Positions 28,589-37,195 of a stretch of DNA of 39,704 nt are shown here, in pieces. The notes beneath the pieces were generated by a model, which was given only the letters and a program-made list of their open reading frames with translations, did not search any database and was not told the origin of the DNA. The position numbers and the translations under genes are program-made. How positions within the stretch are numbered: position 1 is the first letter of the stretch; each line of letters begins with the position of its first letter. This DNA is from Mesostigma viride (Eukaryota > Streptophyta > Mesostigmatophyceae > Mesostigmatales > Mesostigmataceae), in the NCBI GenBank assembly GCA_009746045.1, contig RPFO01001573.1, positions 1 to 39,704 on the forward strand, written 5' to 3'.

Positions 28589-28691
28589 CTTTCGTAGTAG
28601 ACCGCACACATTTTTGCCAGCCGTCCGTCTTCACGCGATTTCGAGCGCTTCGTCTACGGCCCGATTAATTTGTGGGATACATTTGTAGACC

Positions 28692-29194
28692 ATGTCGGCC
28701 ATTCAAGCGTTCAACAACATGATGGGGATGTTCCTCGAGGAGCTGGAGCTCGCCTTCCCGCGCGAGAAGGCGCTGTCCGGGATCATCGCCGCCTTCCAAT
28801 TGGCGTGCAAGACGAACGCCCGACTGCCCGTGGAGGCTTTCATGGAGACCATCACCCCTCACGTGGACGCGATCATGAACAAGAACGCGGCGGTCATCAC
28901 CGACAAGACCATAGGGCAGATACCGTACCTGAAGGACATCAACCTGGAGGCCAACTGGAGCGGCGCGCCTGACGCGACCAAGGAGGCGATATGGCAGTAC
29001 CTGCAGACCCTGGTGGTCCTGGGCATCGGGGTGACGGAGATCCCCGTCGACATCCTCACGCAGGCCGAGGAGATGGCGCAGAACTTCGCGGCCAGGATCC
29101 ACGAGAACGGGGAGGACCCGAGAAAGCGTGCATGCAGCTTTTCAGCCAGATGATGGGCGGGGCGATGCAGGCCTTCCCGCAACTGGAAAATTAA
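28692..29194 (+). CDS. Conserved giant-virus helical protein (one apparent frameshift)
   Basis: The ATG at 28692 opens a frame that ends at 29153 in an odd basic tail. Adding one G at about 29118-29120 restores a natural C-terminus (ACMQLFSQMMGGAMQAFPQLEN), giving about 167 residues. Features include an N-terminal FNNMMGMFLEELELAFP, a KTNARLPVEAFM segment, and EAIWQYLQTLVVLG. This FNxxxxxFxxxLxxxFP ... IWxYLQTLxxLG pattern matches a widely shared but unnamed giant-virus protein, as I recall it. Function unknown. Confidence 0.6.
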
Positions 29195-29226
29195 ATCACC
29201 GCGTGTAGTAGTATCCAGCAGCACTC

Positions 29227-29655
29227 ATGGGCTTCTACCGCGCGTTCAAGGAGGGCCTGTTCGAGGACATGCTGTCCTTCTGGCCCCTGCAAGCCAACAT
29301 GGACGGGAGGGAGCGCTTCCTCGCCGCCAAGAGGTTCGGGATCTACTCGGGCGTGCTGACCGCTCTGGTCACCGGGTCCGTCACGGCGGCCATGTACGGG
29401 CTCGCGATCGCTATTGTGTCGACGATCGTGTGGCTCGTGGATTGCCGCCTGATGAGAGGCAGGGGCCCCGGGAAGAACCCCTACAACAACTACGTCCCCG
29501 GCGTGCCCCCCGGCTCTCTGCCTGCCCAGAGGGCGTGCGGAGGAGGCGGCGACAGGTCGGGCTTTCAGAACGTAATAGAACCGTGGGATCTCGGGGACGC
29601 GACCAGGATGACCAACATGCCCCATCCCGACACGTTGGAGAGGCGCGGTTACTAG
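29227..29655 (+). CDS. DUF5762-like viral membrane protein
   Basis: 142 residues. An N-terminal FEDMLSFWP segment is followed by a charged helix (MDGRERFLAAKRFGIYSG). A hydrophobic region at about 46-75 (VLTALVTGSVTAAMYGLAIAIVSTIVWLV) is long enough for two short membrane spans. A NPYNNYVPG motif follows at about 88-96, then a Gly/Arg-rich tail. The order FWP, NxxxR helix, two spans and NPFMN-like motif is that of the DUF5762 family of nucleocytoviruses. It is probably a virion inner-membrane protein. It starts 33 bases after the previous gene on the same strand. Confidence 0.6.
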   Translation: MGFYRAFKEGLFEDMLSFWPLQANMDGRERFLAAKRFGIYSGVLTALVTGSVTAAMYGLAIAIVSTIVWLVDCRLMRGRGPGKNPYNNYVPGVPPGSLPAQRACGGGGDRSGFQNVIEPWDLGDATRMTNMPHPDTLERRGY

Positions 29656-29691
29656 TTCATACGCTTTTTATTATCCGTAAAGTAATAAGGA

Positions 29692-32054
29692 ATGGAAACG
29701 GCTATCCAAACTGGCAAGGCTCACAGTTTGCATTTCAGGCAGCGCGTGGCTCTAGATATCCACGACAGGAAGAATTCTCGACAGACCGTGCAGTCCATCG
29801 CGAACAGGTACGCGATCGACAAGAAGACGGCGTGCAAGTACTATCACCTCTGGCTGCAGGACAAGGAGAACCAGCTGGATTACACCAACCCGGAGCACCT
29901 CGCTAGGTCGGTCCTCAAACCCCTGGCGCGCGTGCGGAAGGTGCCATCTCAGGTCCCGGGCCATCCCAGGTTCCGGTACGAGCTGATAGACCGGCGCCCC
30001 GAGCGCGTCAGGAGGTTCGGAGAGGAGACCTGGAAAAGCATCTCCGACTTGTTGGCCAAGATACAGACCGAGCACGTCCCCACGTTCACCGCGGAGGACA
30101 TCTGCCACTTCGTGAACAAACAGGGCGCCAACGACCCGGTCGTCAGCAAGTTCGCGGGCCTGCCCGAAAAGAGCCACGCCATTTTCCAGGACCTGTGGAA
30201 CCTCCTCCCGACCCGGAACGGCGCGAAGGAGCTGCTGCGGACCTCCGACGTGAAGTACGCGCGGATGGAGCACAACCTCTCGTACAAGACGGTGGCGTAC
30301 GACTACATCGAGAAGGACGTGCAGTACGTCAAGGAGAAGACGCGCGACTTGAAGACGCTCCAGGGGACGCTGTTCGCTGAGAACTGCGTGTTCCTGGACG
30401 AGTTCAGCATGCAGATGAACGCGGCCCCTCGTCGAGCGTGGGCGAAGGAGGGGGAGCAGCCTCGACTCCGCCGCCGCGAGCAGACGGACACGAAGACGAT
30501 CGTGTGGGCGGCGATGAAGTGGCCCAAGGACGACAACAAGCCCTCCTTTTTCATCCGCATCTTCCCCCCCGTCCCCGCGCGGATCGGGAACCACATGCCG
30601 GCCACCAACAAGCCGGAGGAGGAGCTGTGCGAGACCCTGAGGGACCAGGGGTGGTGGGAGGGGGTGATGACGGTCGTGGGGGACATGTGCAGACAGATCG
30701 TGGGGGAGCAGAGCGGGGTGCGGCTCTTCGTGATGCAGCCGACTCTTCAACTGGCGTCCAAGCCGGGGGGCGGGCTCTACGAGTGGTTCGTGAGCGGGAG
30801 GAGGCCGAGGGAAAAAAAGCCCTGCCCCTCTCTGCCGAAGACGTTCGGGGACGTCACACCGAGCGGCCATCCAGCCGTCAACGGGCGAGAGGTCTACAAG
30901 TACACCCCCAACGAGTCCGACATCTGGTGCGAGAGGATGCGCGCCCTGTACTGGGATCAGCTGCCCGACGAGACCCCCATCGCGTCGTTCGTCGACATCT
31001 TCAAGAGCGACCAGGAGAAGGTGCTCTTCATCCTGCGGCTGGCGGCGTACGACTTCGCCATCCGCCAGCACGTGAACGAGCACAACTACAAGGTCGACAA
31101 TCGCACCTACGGCGACCCCCCCCCAACACCTGGTTGGGGCGCGGCAACGACCGTGCGTTCGACGTGTCGGACGTGCTCCAGCCCACGAAGGACTTGGCTC
31201 GCTCCCACAGGCTCATGGCGTACGACGACACGGTCGGGCGCTTCGATTACGAAGAGGACTTCGAGGACAGCATCCAGCTCATGCTCGAGTTCCTGTACGA
31301 CAAACTCAAGAACTCGGATCTTCTGCAGATCTACCAGGTCCTGTTTGAGCCGCAACTGAGTCAGGAGAGTTTCGCGATCTCCAATGAAATAGAGAAACAG
31401 CTCGTGAACCCTCTGCAGCCCCTTTATTCGAGAGAATACCACGACGCGGTGAAATCGAGGACCAGGGCGGACGCGGACAGACGGGAGAATCTGAAGCAGA
31501 GGGACATGGCCCTGCCTCGAGCCATCTACGCGGCCTTGAACTTCTCCACCCAGAAAACATCCCAGAAATCCGAACTGACGGCCACGGAGATCGCGGTCCA
31601 GGTCTGGAAAATGGTGCATTACTGCAAGGGCGACAAGGACAAGCTGTACGAGAACCTGAACACGGTCCTCCCGTCTGTCCAGGAGACGGGGGAGGAGTAC
31701 GCGTACGGAGAGAGGGGACAGAAGGACAAATACTACAACGGAGATTCGTTCCCGGACAAACTCCAGAAGGCCATCAAAGACAAGGCGAGAGCCCAGTACA
31801 ACATAGGCACCATACGGCAGACACACGTCTCGCCCATCACGCGCAAGGTGTCGCAAATGAGAGAGCGCAACGTGGGCGCCGCCCCCATGGCGGTGAGCAA
31901 GCAGCTCTTCCGGCTGTTCATGCAGACTCTGCCCGACAGCTTCGTGGTGGGGAAGACGATCCTGATGGACAACGCCAGCATTCACAGCCCGCCCTCGAAC
32001 AAGGACATCGCGCTGAACAAGGACCTGCCCCCCGAGCTCAGGGTTTTATTTAGA
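29692..32054 (+). pseudogene. IS630/Tc1-like DDE protein with large internal insertion, 3' end cut by a retrotransposon
   Basis: About 788 residues once one C is restored in the run at 31116-31124, where one frame ends at 31359 and another carries on. A helix-turn-helix lies at about 15-60 (RQTVQSIANRYAIDKKTACKYY). The first catalytic motif is VFLDEF (Asp at about 236), followed by RRAWAKEGEQP, typical of the family. The second is ILMDNASIH (Asp at about 760). The roughly 524 residues between the two Asp are some five times the usual spacing and hold a helical, charged insert of unknown kind. The frame stops in retrotransposon LTR sequence just after LRVLF, where the third acidic block (PPYSPxLNPxE) would be expected. 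It is either a viral regulator or nuclease or a transposase; as it stands it lacks its third catalytic residue. Confidence 0.65.
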
Positions 32055-33654
32055 TGAACGCGGATCAGTGAGTTTCTGGTCTTCCCAAGATGTGATGAAT
32101 GGAGCCATGGTTTCAACCAGCGGCTTTTAACCTTTACCACAGTTGCCTCACTACCCTGTGGTCACTAGCCTGAGGCGGCAGCACCCACGGACGGTGTTGG
32201 GAAAAGACGCTTGGCCACTGCTGTGTCCGAGCCTTTCTAGGTCTCACCATTGCTGCCAGGCCTTGCACGCCTTGGCAGGTCCGCCACTGTCAATTTCCTT
32301 GGTTGCATCAATCCAGGACGTCTGTCCTTCCATGAATGACAGTAACGCTCTGGATTTATCCGTCATGACAAGTACCCGTCCATCCCAGGCCTGCAGGACT
32401 GCCAGTCCTGAAGTCCTGTGACATTCTTGGTACCATCAACCAATATTGACCACAGTACCTCCTAGTGACAGTCGGTCCTGTGACACGTAACTTGTGATGG
32501 TTCACCCAACACTGCCACGTGCCCTGTCCCTCACGTGTCCTTAGTCCTGGTACTGCTGTAGCGTCCGGCGGCATTACTTCGGGACTTGATAACTCTCAAG
32601 TTCCTTGTCCAAATGAGGCGTTTAGCACGGCGTTGGAAAGGCCACTTCAGGTATGATATGCTTAGCATATTGCATCACCAATATGCTAACTCCAACCCTT
32701 TCTTGTTTTGGAGCTGCAAGCTTCACACCATGACCAACCCATTCCTTGCTGCCTTGTGAAATGGACAACTGGTTACCCTGGACTTATAATAAGCCTCATG
32801 AGCACCCCTTTTGCCACCTTAATGGTATCCTTCTTAGGGATCTATGGTTCAACCCTGCCATCTGATCATTAACTTGACCTGCAGGTCATCCCCAACCCTT
32901 TCTTTTGCAACTGTACCTTGGCTTGGGCTTAAAGGAGGATGTTGAATATTCCTTAGGCAACATATCCTGGATATCTGAATGAGAGGCCCTGACTACAGGA
33001 AACGTATTACAGTGAGTTCCTGGTCTTCCCAGTTATCACTGGCGCCCGTTTCATGGCGCCCGCCCCGAGCGTTCCAGGCATCATCCATCCAAATGTTCAC
33101 CAATGGAAACCACTTCAACACCACTGTGCCACTGCTTGATGGGGAGCCCATGTCATCACTGGGTGTTAAAGCCCAGGAGTCATACATACCAGGCTGTGGC
33201 TCAACTAGGGAATCGAACCCTACCCCAGAACCCCAGGTTAAACTTAACCTGGTCACATGACAGACAACAAGAGAGATTGGCATACAACATGATTATGGTT
33301 TATTATAGAATATCCACCAAAACCAATGTTGAGTGTTCCCAGTGGACCAGCCTGCACCAGCAAGGCCCAACTGTCAGGTTACAACACCATAATATCCAAG
33401 GTTGTCACTTATTCACAGCTAAAGAAAACTAAACAAGAGAGATATATACAAACAACCTGGAAGAACTCTCAACATGGCCTGCCCTGTCATGGCCTAACTG
33501 CCCGAGGCCAAAGGCATCCCACTGTGCTAATCCTTTACAGGAAGAGCTTGCTCCTGTTGAGCCTTCTACCTGCTTGGTGACAGGTAGGCTACCTGTTGCC
33601 CTCCCCCCTGGGGACAACAGCACTGGTCAGCCACCAACTGGCAAAGGCTGGACT
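32055..33654 (-). repeat. 3' LTR and 3' untranslated region of the retrotransposon
   Basis: The LTR end is fixed at about 32055 by its match to 39590. The inner edge cannot be set because only 115 bases of the other LTR are visible. A GGGGGGAGGG tract on the minus strand at about 33603-33613 is a candidate polypurine tract. No gene is seen in the stretch. Confidence 0.55.
33198..33222 (-). other. tRNA-like T-arm / RNA polymerase III box B
   Basis: The minus strand reads TAGGG TTCGATT CCCTA, a perfect T-arm, followed by GTTGAGCCA. It contains the box B consensus GGTTCGATTCC. No convincing box A or full tRNA cloverleaf is found upstream, so it may be a SINE or tRNA fragment inside the LTR region. 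Confidence 0.35.
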
Positions 33655-35382
33655 TCAAGTCCCACCAGAAAAGGGGTCCATGAGCCCTTTGAGCACAGGG
33701 TATTGTAGCTCAGCCTTGCTCTCCAGCTTGGTGAGGGCGTCTGCTGGGTTGTCAACACCAGGCACATGTTCAAGATGAGCAAGGTAAGACATCTCCTTCA
33801 GCAACAAATAATCCAGATCCCTGCTCCTGGCGAGCTGTCTGTGCACAAACTGCACCATGCCCATGCTGTCTGTCTTGACCAGTGTGTGCAGCTGCAAGCT
33901 ACAGGAAGCTACCTGACAGAGCTGGTAGAATAACTCCCTGAGGTAAAGAGCAGTGTGTAGCCCCTCACATATTGCCCTGCACTCAGCAATGTCACTGCTG
34001 GGCGTCACCCTGTTCTGTAACCTACTGTACCAGCTGACCAGAGAAGTGTGCTCCTGTTGTAGTGTAATGAGTGCTGCTGCCCTACCCCTGACATCCGTCA
34101 CCTTCCTGCTGTCCATGGAACTGTCCACAAAAAGCACCATGTTGAGTGGTTTGTACAAGTCCACAGCTGCCAGTATGAGTGGAGGTGAGCTCCTGACAGA
34201 CTCAACCACCTGCTCTGCCCCTACCTCAACCAGCTGAGCATCTGTGAGCCTACTCAGCACCAACAAATCTGGGGCACAAATGCTAGCTAGCCAAGCCAAC
34301 ATTCCCCTGATTGTGGCACACCTGGCCTGGGTAATGGGCTGCTGGAGGGCATCAATGATCTGCTGAGGATAGTTGTTGCCACCCTCCATCTTGATAAACC
34401 AAGTACCTGCCCTCTTGATCAGCGTGGCCTGCATTCCACAAAACACCATGGGCTCATCCTGCTTCATGTGCTGGACCTTTCCTAACTCAAACCTCTTCTG
34501 GATCTTGGACAGTACTGAATCCACCCACTCAGGAGGCCCTAGAAGGTGCAGGTCATCTCCATGCAGAGATGCAAACACAGGCAACCCTTCATGAGTACTC
34601 TGGAACAAGCAAGGATCAACTGGAGACACAGTAAAGCCACAGTGAGTTTTCAGAAACTTTTCCAGGCTCTTTCTCCAGATGATAGGGCTGGACCTGAGAC
34701 CCTCCAAACCCTTGAGTATTCTGAGATATTTTGACTTGATCTCTGCTCTCCACACCTTGGGCACTGTTACAAAGAAGGGAGGGATATCACGCCACGTCTC
34801 CTTGGCCTGCTCCACATCACCTTTAAGAAAAGCCCTCTTGAAATCAATCAGCACAGAGCTGTACGCAATGCCCTTGACCAGGAAAGACAGATATATACAC
34901 AGAACAATCCTCCAGGTATCATGCAGCATCCCAGGCGTATACAACTCCTCATCTGTCAGCTCCCCCGTGCCATGGTACTCAGTCACAACTGGCCTCACAT
35001 GTGGCACCTGCACACCGTCTATCTCCTTCAGCTTGAGCACAAACAAGAGCCTTAGCAACTGATGCTCCCTGGGCAACTCATCCACAGGCTCAGCACAGTT
35101 AGACACTATCCAGTCATGCCCACTGGAGACAAACCCTAGAATCCATGCCTTAGCCATCTTGGGGCTTTGCATCAACTCTACCAACTGGTGCCAGGAAATA
35201 GGACTGTGACCAGCAATCTGGTACTTGTGCACCCCCAAGTCCCGTGGATCTAGGGTGGTTGGGATGATCAACAAGTCCTCAGCAATGGGCTCCTTGCCTT
35301 CAGGCCCCACACTCTGCTGCCCCTTCACAGCCTTGACTGCCACAGCTAGACCCTTGGAGTAGTGATATCTCTGGAGGGGCAA
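33655..35382 (-). CDS. Retrotransposon reverse transcriptase and RNase H
   Basis: About 575 codons, ending PVLKGLMDPFSGGT. The order is copia-type RT. The first catalytic Asp is in VLIDFKRAFLKGD, and the palm motif is LHGDDLHLLG where YVDD is usual. RNase H follows with its Asp in FVDSSMDSRK, Glu in DIAECRAI, Asp in KTDSMGMV, and the terminal HVPGVDNPADALTK. The frame overlaps the upstream frame by 37 bases at a one-base shift and has no initiator of its own, so it is expressed as part of the polyprotein. Class is clear from the RNase H tail. Confidence 0.85.
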   Translation of the reverse strand: MPLQRYHYSKGLAVAVKAVKGQQSVGPEGKEPIAEDLLIIPTTLDPRDLGVHKYQIAGHSPISWHQLVELMQSPKMAKAWILGFVSSGHDWIVSNCAEPVDELPREHQLLRLLFVLKLKEIDGVQVPHVRPVVTEYHGTGELTDEELYTPGMLHDTWRIVLCIYLSFLVKGIAYSSVLIDFKRAFLKGDVEQAKETWRDIPPFFVTVPKVWRAEIKSKYLRILKGLEGLRSSPIIWRKSLEKFLKTHCGFTVSPVDPCLFQSTHEGLPVFASLHGDDLHLLGPPEWVDSVLSKIQKRFELGKVQHMKQDEPMVFCGMQATLIKRAGTWFIKMEGGNNYPQQIIDALQQPITQARCATIRGMLAWLASICAPDLLVLSRLTDAQLVEVGAEQVVESVRSSPPLILAAVDLYKPLNMVLFVDSSMDSRKVTDVRGRAAALITLQQEHTSLVSWYSRLQNRVTPSSDIAECRAICEGLHTALYLRELFYQLCQVASCSLQLHTLVKTDSMGMVQFVHRQLARSRDLDYLLLKEMSYLAHLEHVPGVDNPADALTKLESKAELQYPVLKGLMDPFSGGT

Positions 35383-36227
35383 ACTGCCTGACCTTCTAGT
35401 GCAAGCTCATCTGCTGACAGAGTCACTCCTGGCATGCACAAGAAATTCTGGCCCAAAATGGCAGGCCCCTGGTACCCTTCCACCACACAGAACGCAGTGG
35501 GGACACCCAGGATAGGCACAGTCACTTCCCCTAGGATCTTCATTGTTACAGTGCCCGTAAAGTCACTCACTGCCCTGCAGCCAGCCTTATTCACCTTCAG
35601 GCCCTGAGCATCCTCCACCCTGATGATAGACACCTCTGAGTTAGTATCCACTTCTAGGGTAGCAGCCCAGCAAGAACCCCATTCAGTCAACTTAGATACC
35701 TTGGGATCCTTGTGCTTGTTGAACATGAGCGACCGGACAATGTCTGCCATGAGTGGCCTCTTGGACCCTGGTGCAGGCCCAGCCCCCGTTGGCTCCACCA
35801 CAGGTGATGCAGTTGCCTCCTGCACCTCATCATCATCAGAGGGATAGCCACCTCCCACGTCAGTGACAGGCACATCAACTACCTGGTCCTTAACCTGGCC
35901 CTCCAGCCAACACTGGGGTCCAGGCCCGTCTGCAGGCCAGATTGCATGTGGCTTGCGTTCCTTGACGTTGGCCCAGCTCAACCTGTAAACATGCCTGGGA
36001 TTACTCTCCAAGGCCACAAGGCAGGAACGATTGGCATCTTCCACACAGGTCACCACCCCGTTCTGCCACTTGCCCCTCTTGCCCTGCATTGATGGCTCCT
36101 TCCACATTCTGACCTTCAGCCCCACCTGAGGCCTCAGCACATTCCAGCCCCTATCCTTGCGTCTCAACTGAGCAAACACCCTGTCTGCTTTCCTCAAGCA
36201 TGCCTGGACCACTTCCTGGGCTAGCAT
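35346..36227 (-). CDS. Integrase C-terminal region and retropepsin-like protease
   Basis: About 293 codons. Residues 1-95 (ADRVFAQLRRKDRGW, then GLKVRMWKEP, GKWQNGVVTCV, RLSWANVKERKPH) form the small C-terminal domain of the integrase that begins in the previous frame. After a low-complexity linker, residues about 185-285 follow the pattern of retroviral aspartic proteases: LEVDTNSEVSII (DTG changed to DTN), strands with FTGTVTMKILGEV, and FCVVEGYQGPAILGQNFL near the end. The protease thus sits after the integrase instead of before it. It joins integrase upstream and RT downstream through one-base shifts that look like base-calling losses. Confidence 0.65.
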   Translation of the reverse strand: MLAQEVVQACLRKADRVFAQLRRKDRGWNVLRPQVGLKVRMWKEPSMQGKRGKWQNGVVTCVEDANRSCLVALESNPRHVYRLSWANVKERKPHAIWPADGPGPQCWLEGQVKDQVVDVPVTDVGGGYPSDDDEVQEATASPVVEPTGAGPAPGSKRPLMADIVRSLMFNKHKDPKVSKLTEWGSCWAATLEVDTNSEVSIIRVEDAQGLKVNKAGCRAVSDFTGTVTMKILGEVTVPILGVPTAFCVVEGYQGPAILGQNFLCMPGVTLSADELALEGQAVCPSRDITTPRV

Positions 36228-37192
36228 CCAAACTGCAGTGCTACAGGATTGACAGCCACCCCGTCATAATAGTAGTTTATTCTGAGGTTCAACTGTTCTT
36301 CCACCTGCCTGGTCCACACTGCCCTCTCCAAAGCAGATGCTACCAGTGGCACCTTAGGTTCTGCCAGCACTACGGTCTTGACCTCCCTGATGGATCTCTC
36401 CACAGCACCTTGCTGTCCATGGCTCTCCCTGGGCGTGACCAGCAGCTTGCATGGCAGTTGCTCCTGCTGTGACAGTAGGCACTCAAACTGAATATCAGCC
36501 TGTACTGTCTTGTACACCCCAAAGCCTGGTAAGAGAGTCTGCAAGCCCAGCAGCAGGGTATTCCCCTTCATATCTGGCAGAATCTGGAGCAGCCTGTACC
36601 TGCTAAATCTGTCCACTGCCACCAAAATGTATAAGCCCCTGATATGCTGGACGTCTACCTGGATGTCCCCCTTCTCCCTGGCAGGCTCCCTAGCATGGGA
36701 CCTTGGCTTCTTGGCAGCATTCTCCTTACAAGCACATTGCTCAGCTGCAGCCCTGCATGCTTCCCTCAGTGGCTCATCTCCAATCTTCCAACCAAACATC
36801 TCAGCCATGGCTGTGTGACCAAAGATATTGTGCAGCCTGCGTCCAGCATCCGTGTAGCTCAGTTGCCTAGCCAGATTACGCACCTGGGAAGACGCCTGGA
36901 CGGGCCCTGCGTGTGAGGACGCAACATCCACCTTCTGCATCTTGGATCCAGAGGACCCAGCAGACCCTCCCAGCAGAGCATCTAGGCTCCCAGAGCCAAC
37001 CCTGTCTGGGGACCCTCCACCTGTTGACAGTTGAGGGGATTGTTGTGCTGCAGCATGCATGCAATCTTGTGGAATGAGAACATCAGTACACCCCTGGTGC
37101 TGATCAGAGGTGGCACCCTGCCCAGATTTATTTACATGTGAAGCTGTGTCCCCACAGGGTGTCTCACTATGTACACGGGACTGCTTCACTAG
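36221..37192 (-). CDS. Retrotransposon integrase (zinc and catalytic domains)
   Basis: About 320 codons continuing in the same frame as the gag zinc knuckle, past a UGA stop at 37193-37195. After a low-complexity linker, LHNIFGHTAMAEMF and later CRAAAEQCACK form a HHCC-type zinc motif. The catalytic core has the first Asp in IQVDVQ, then LVAVDRFSRY, the second Asp in VQADIQFE, and Glu in GQQGAVERSIREVK, followed by VNPVALQFG. It has no initiator codon at its start, which supports readthrough from gag. Confidence 0.75.
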   Translation of the reverse strand, partial: LVKQSRVHSETPCGDTASHVNKSGQGATSDQHQGCTDVLIPQDCMHAAAQQSPQLSTGGGSPDRVGSGSLDALLGGSAGSSGSKMQKVDVASSHAGPVQASSQVRNLARQLSYTDAGRRLHNIFGHTAMAEMFGWKIGDEPLREACRAAAEQCACKENAAKKPRSHAREPAREKGDIQVDVQHIRGLYILVAVDRFSRYRLLQILPDMKGNTLLLGLQTLLPGFGVYKTVQADIQFECLLSQQEQLPCKLLVTPRESHGQQGAVERSIREVKTVVLAEPKVPLVASALERAVWTRQVEEQLNLRINYYYDGVAVNPVALQFGC

Positions 37193-37195
37193 TCA
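37189..37195 (-). promoter_or_regulatory. Putative UGA stop-codon readthrough site between gag and integrase
   Basis: The minus strand reads AAG TGA CTA G in the frame shared by the zinc knuckle and the integrase. UGA-CUA-G is the well-known high-readthrough context of alphaviruses and several plant viruses and cellular genes. Both sides of the stop are coding in the same frame. Confidence 0.6.

Noticed and set aside
29752-31083. Minus-strand frame of 443 codons
   Set aside because: It is antisense to the DDE gene, whose motifs are clear on the plus strand.
33034-33060. TGGCGCCCG-type string, a possible primer-binding site on the plus strand
   Set aside because: The resident element is on the minus strand, and the position does not follow a proven LTR end; a similar GGCGCCCGC recurs 17 bases on, so it may be local duplication.
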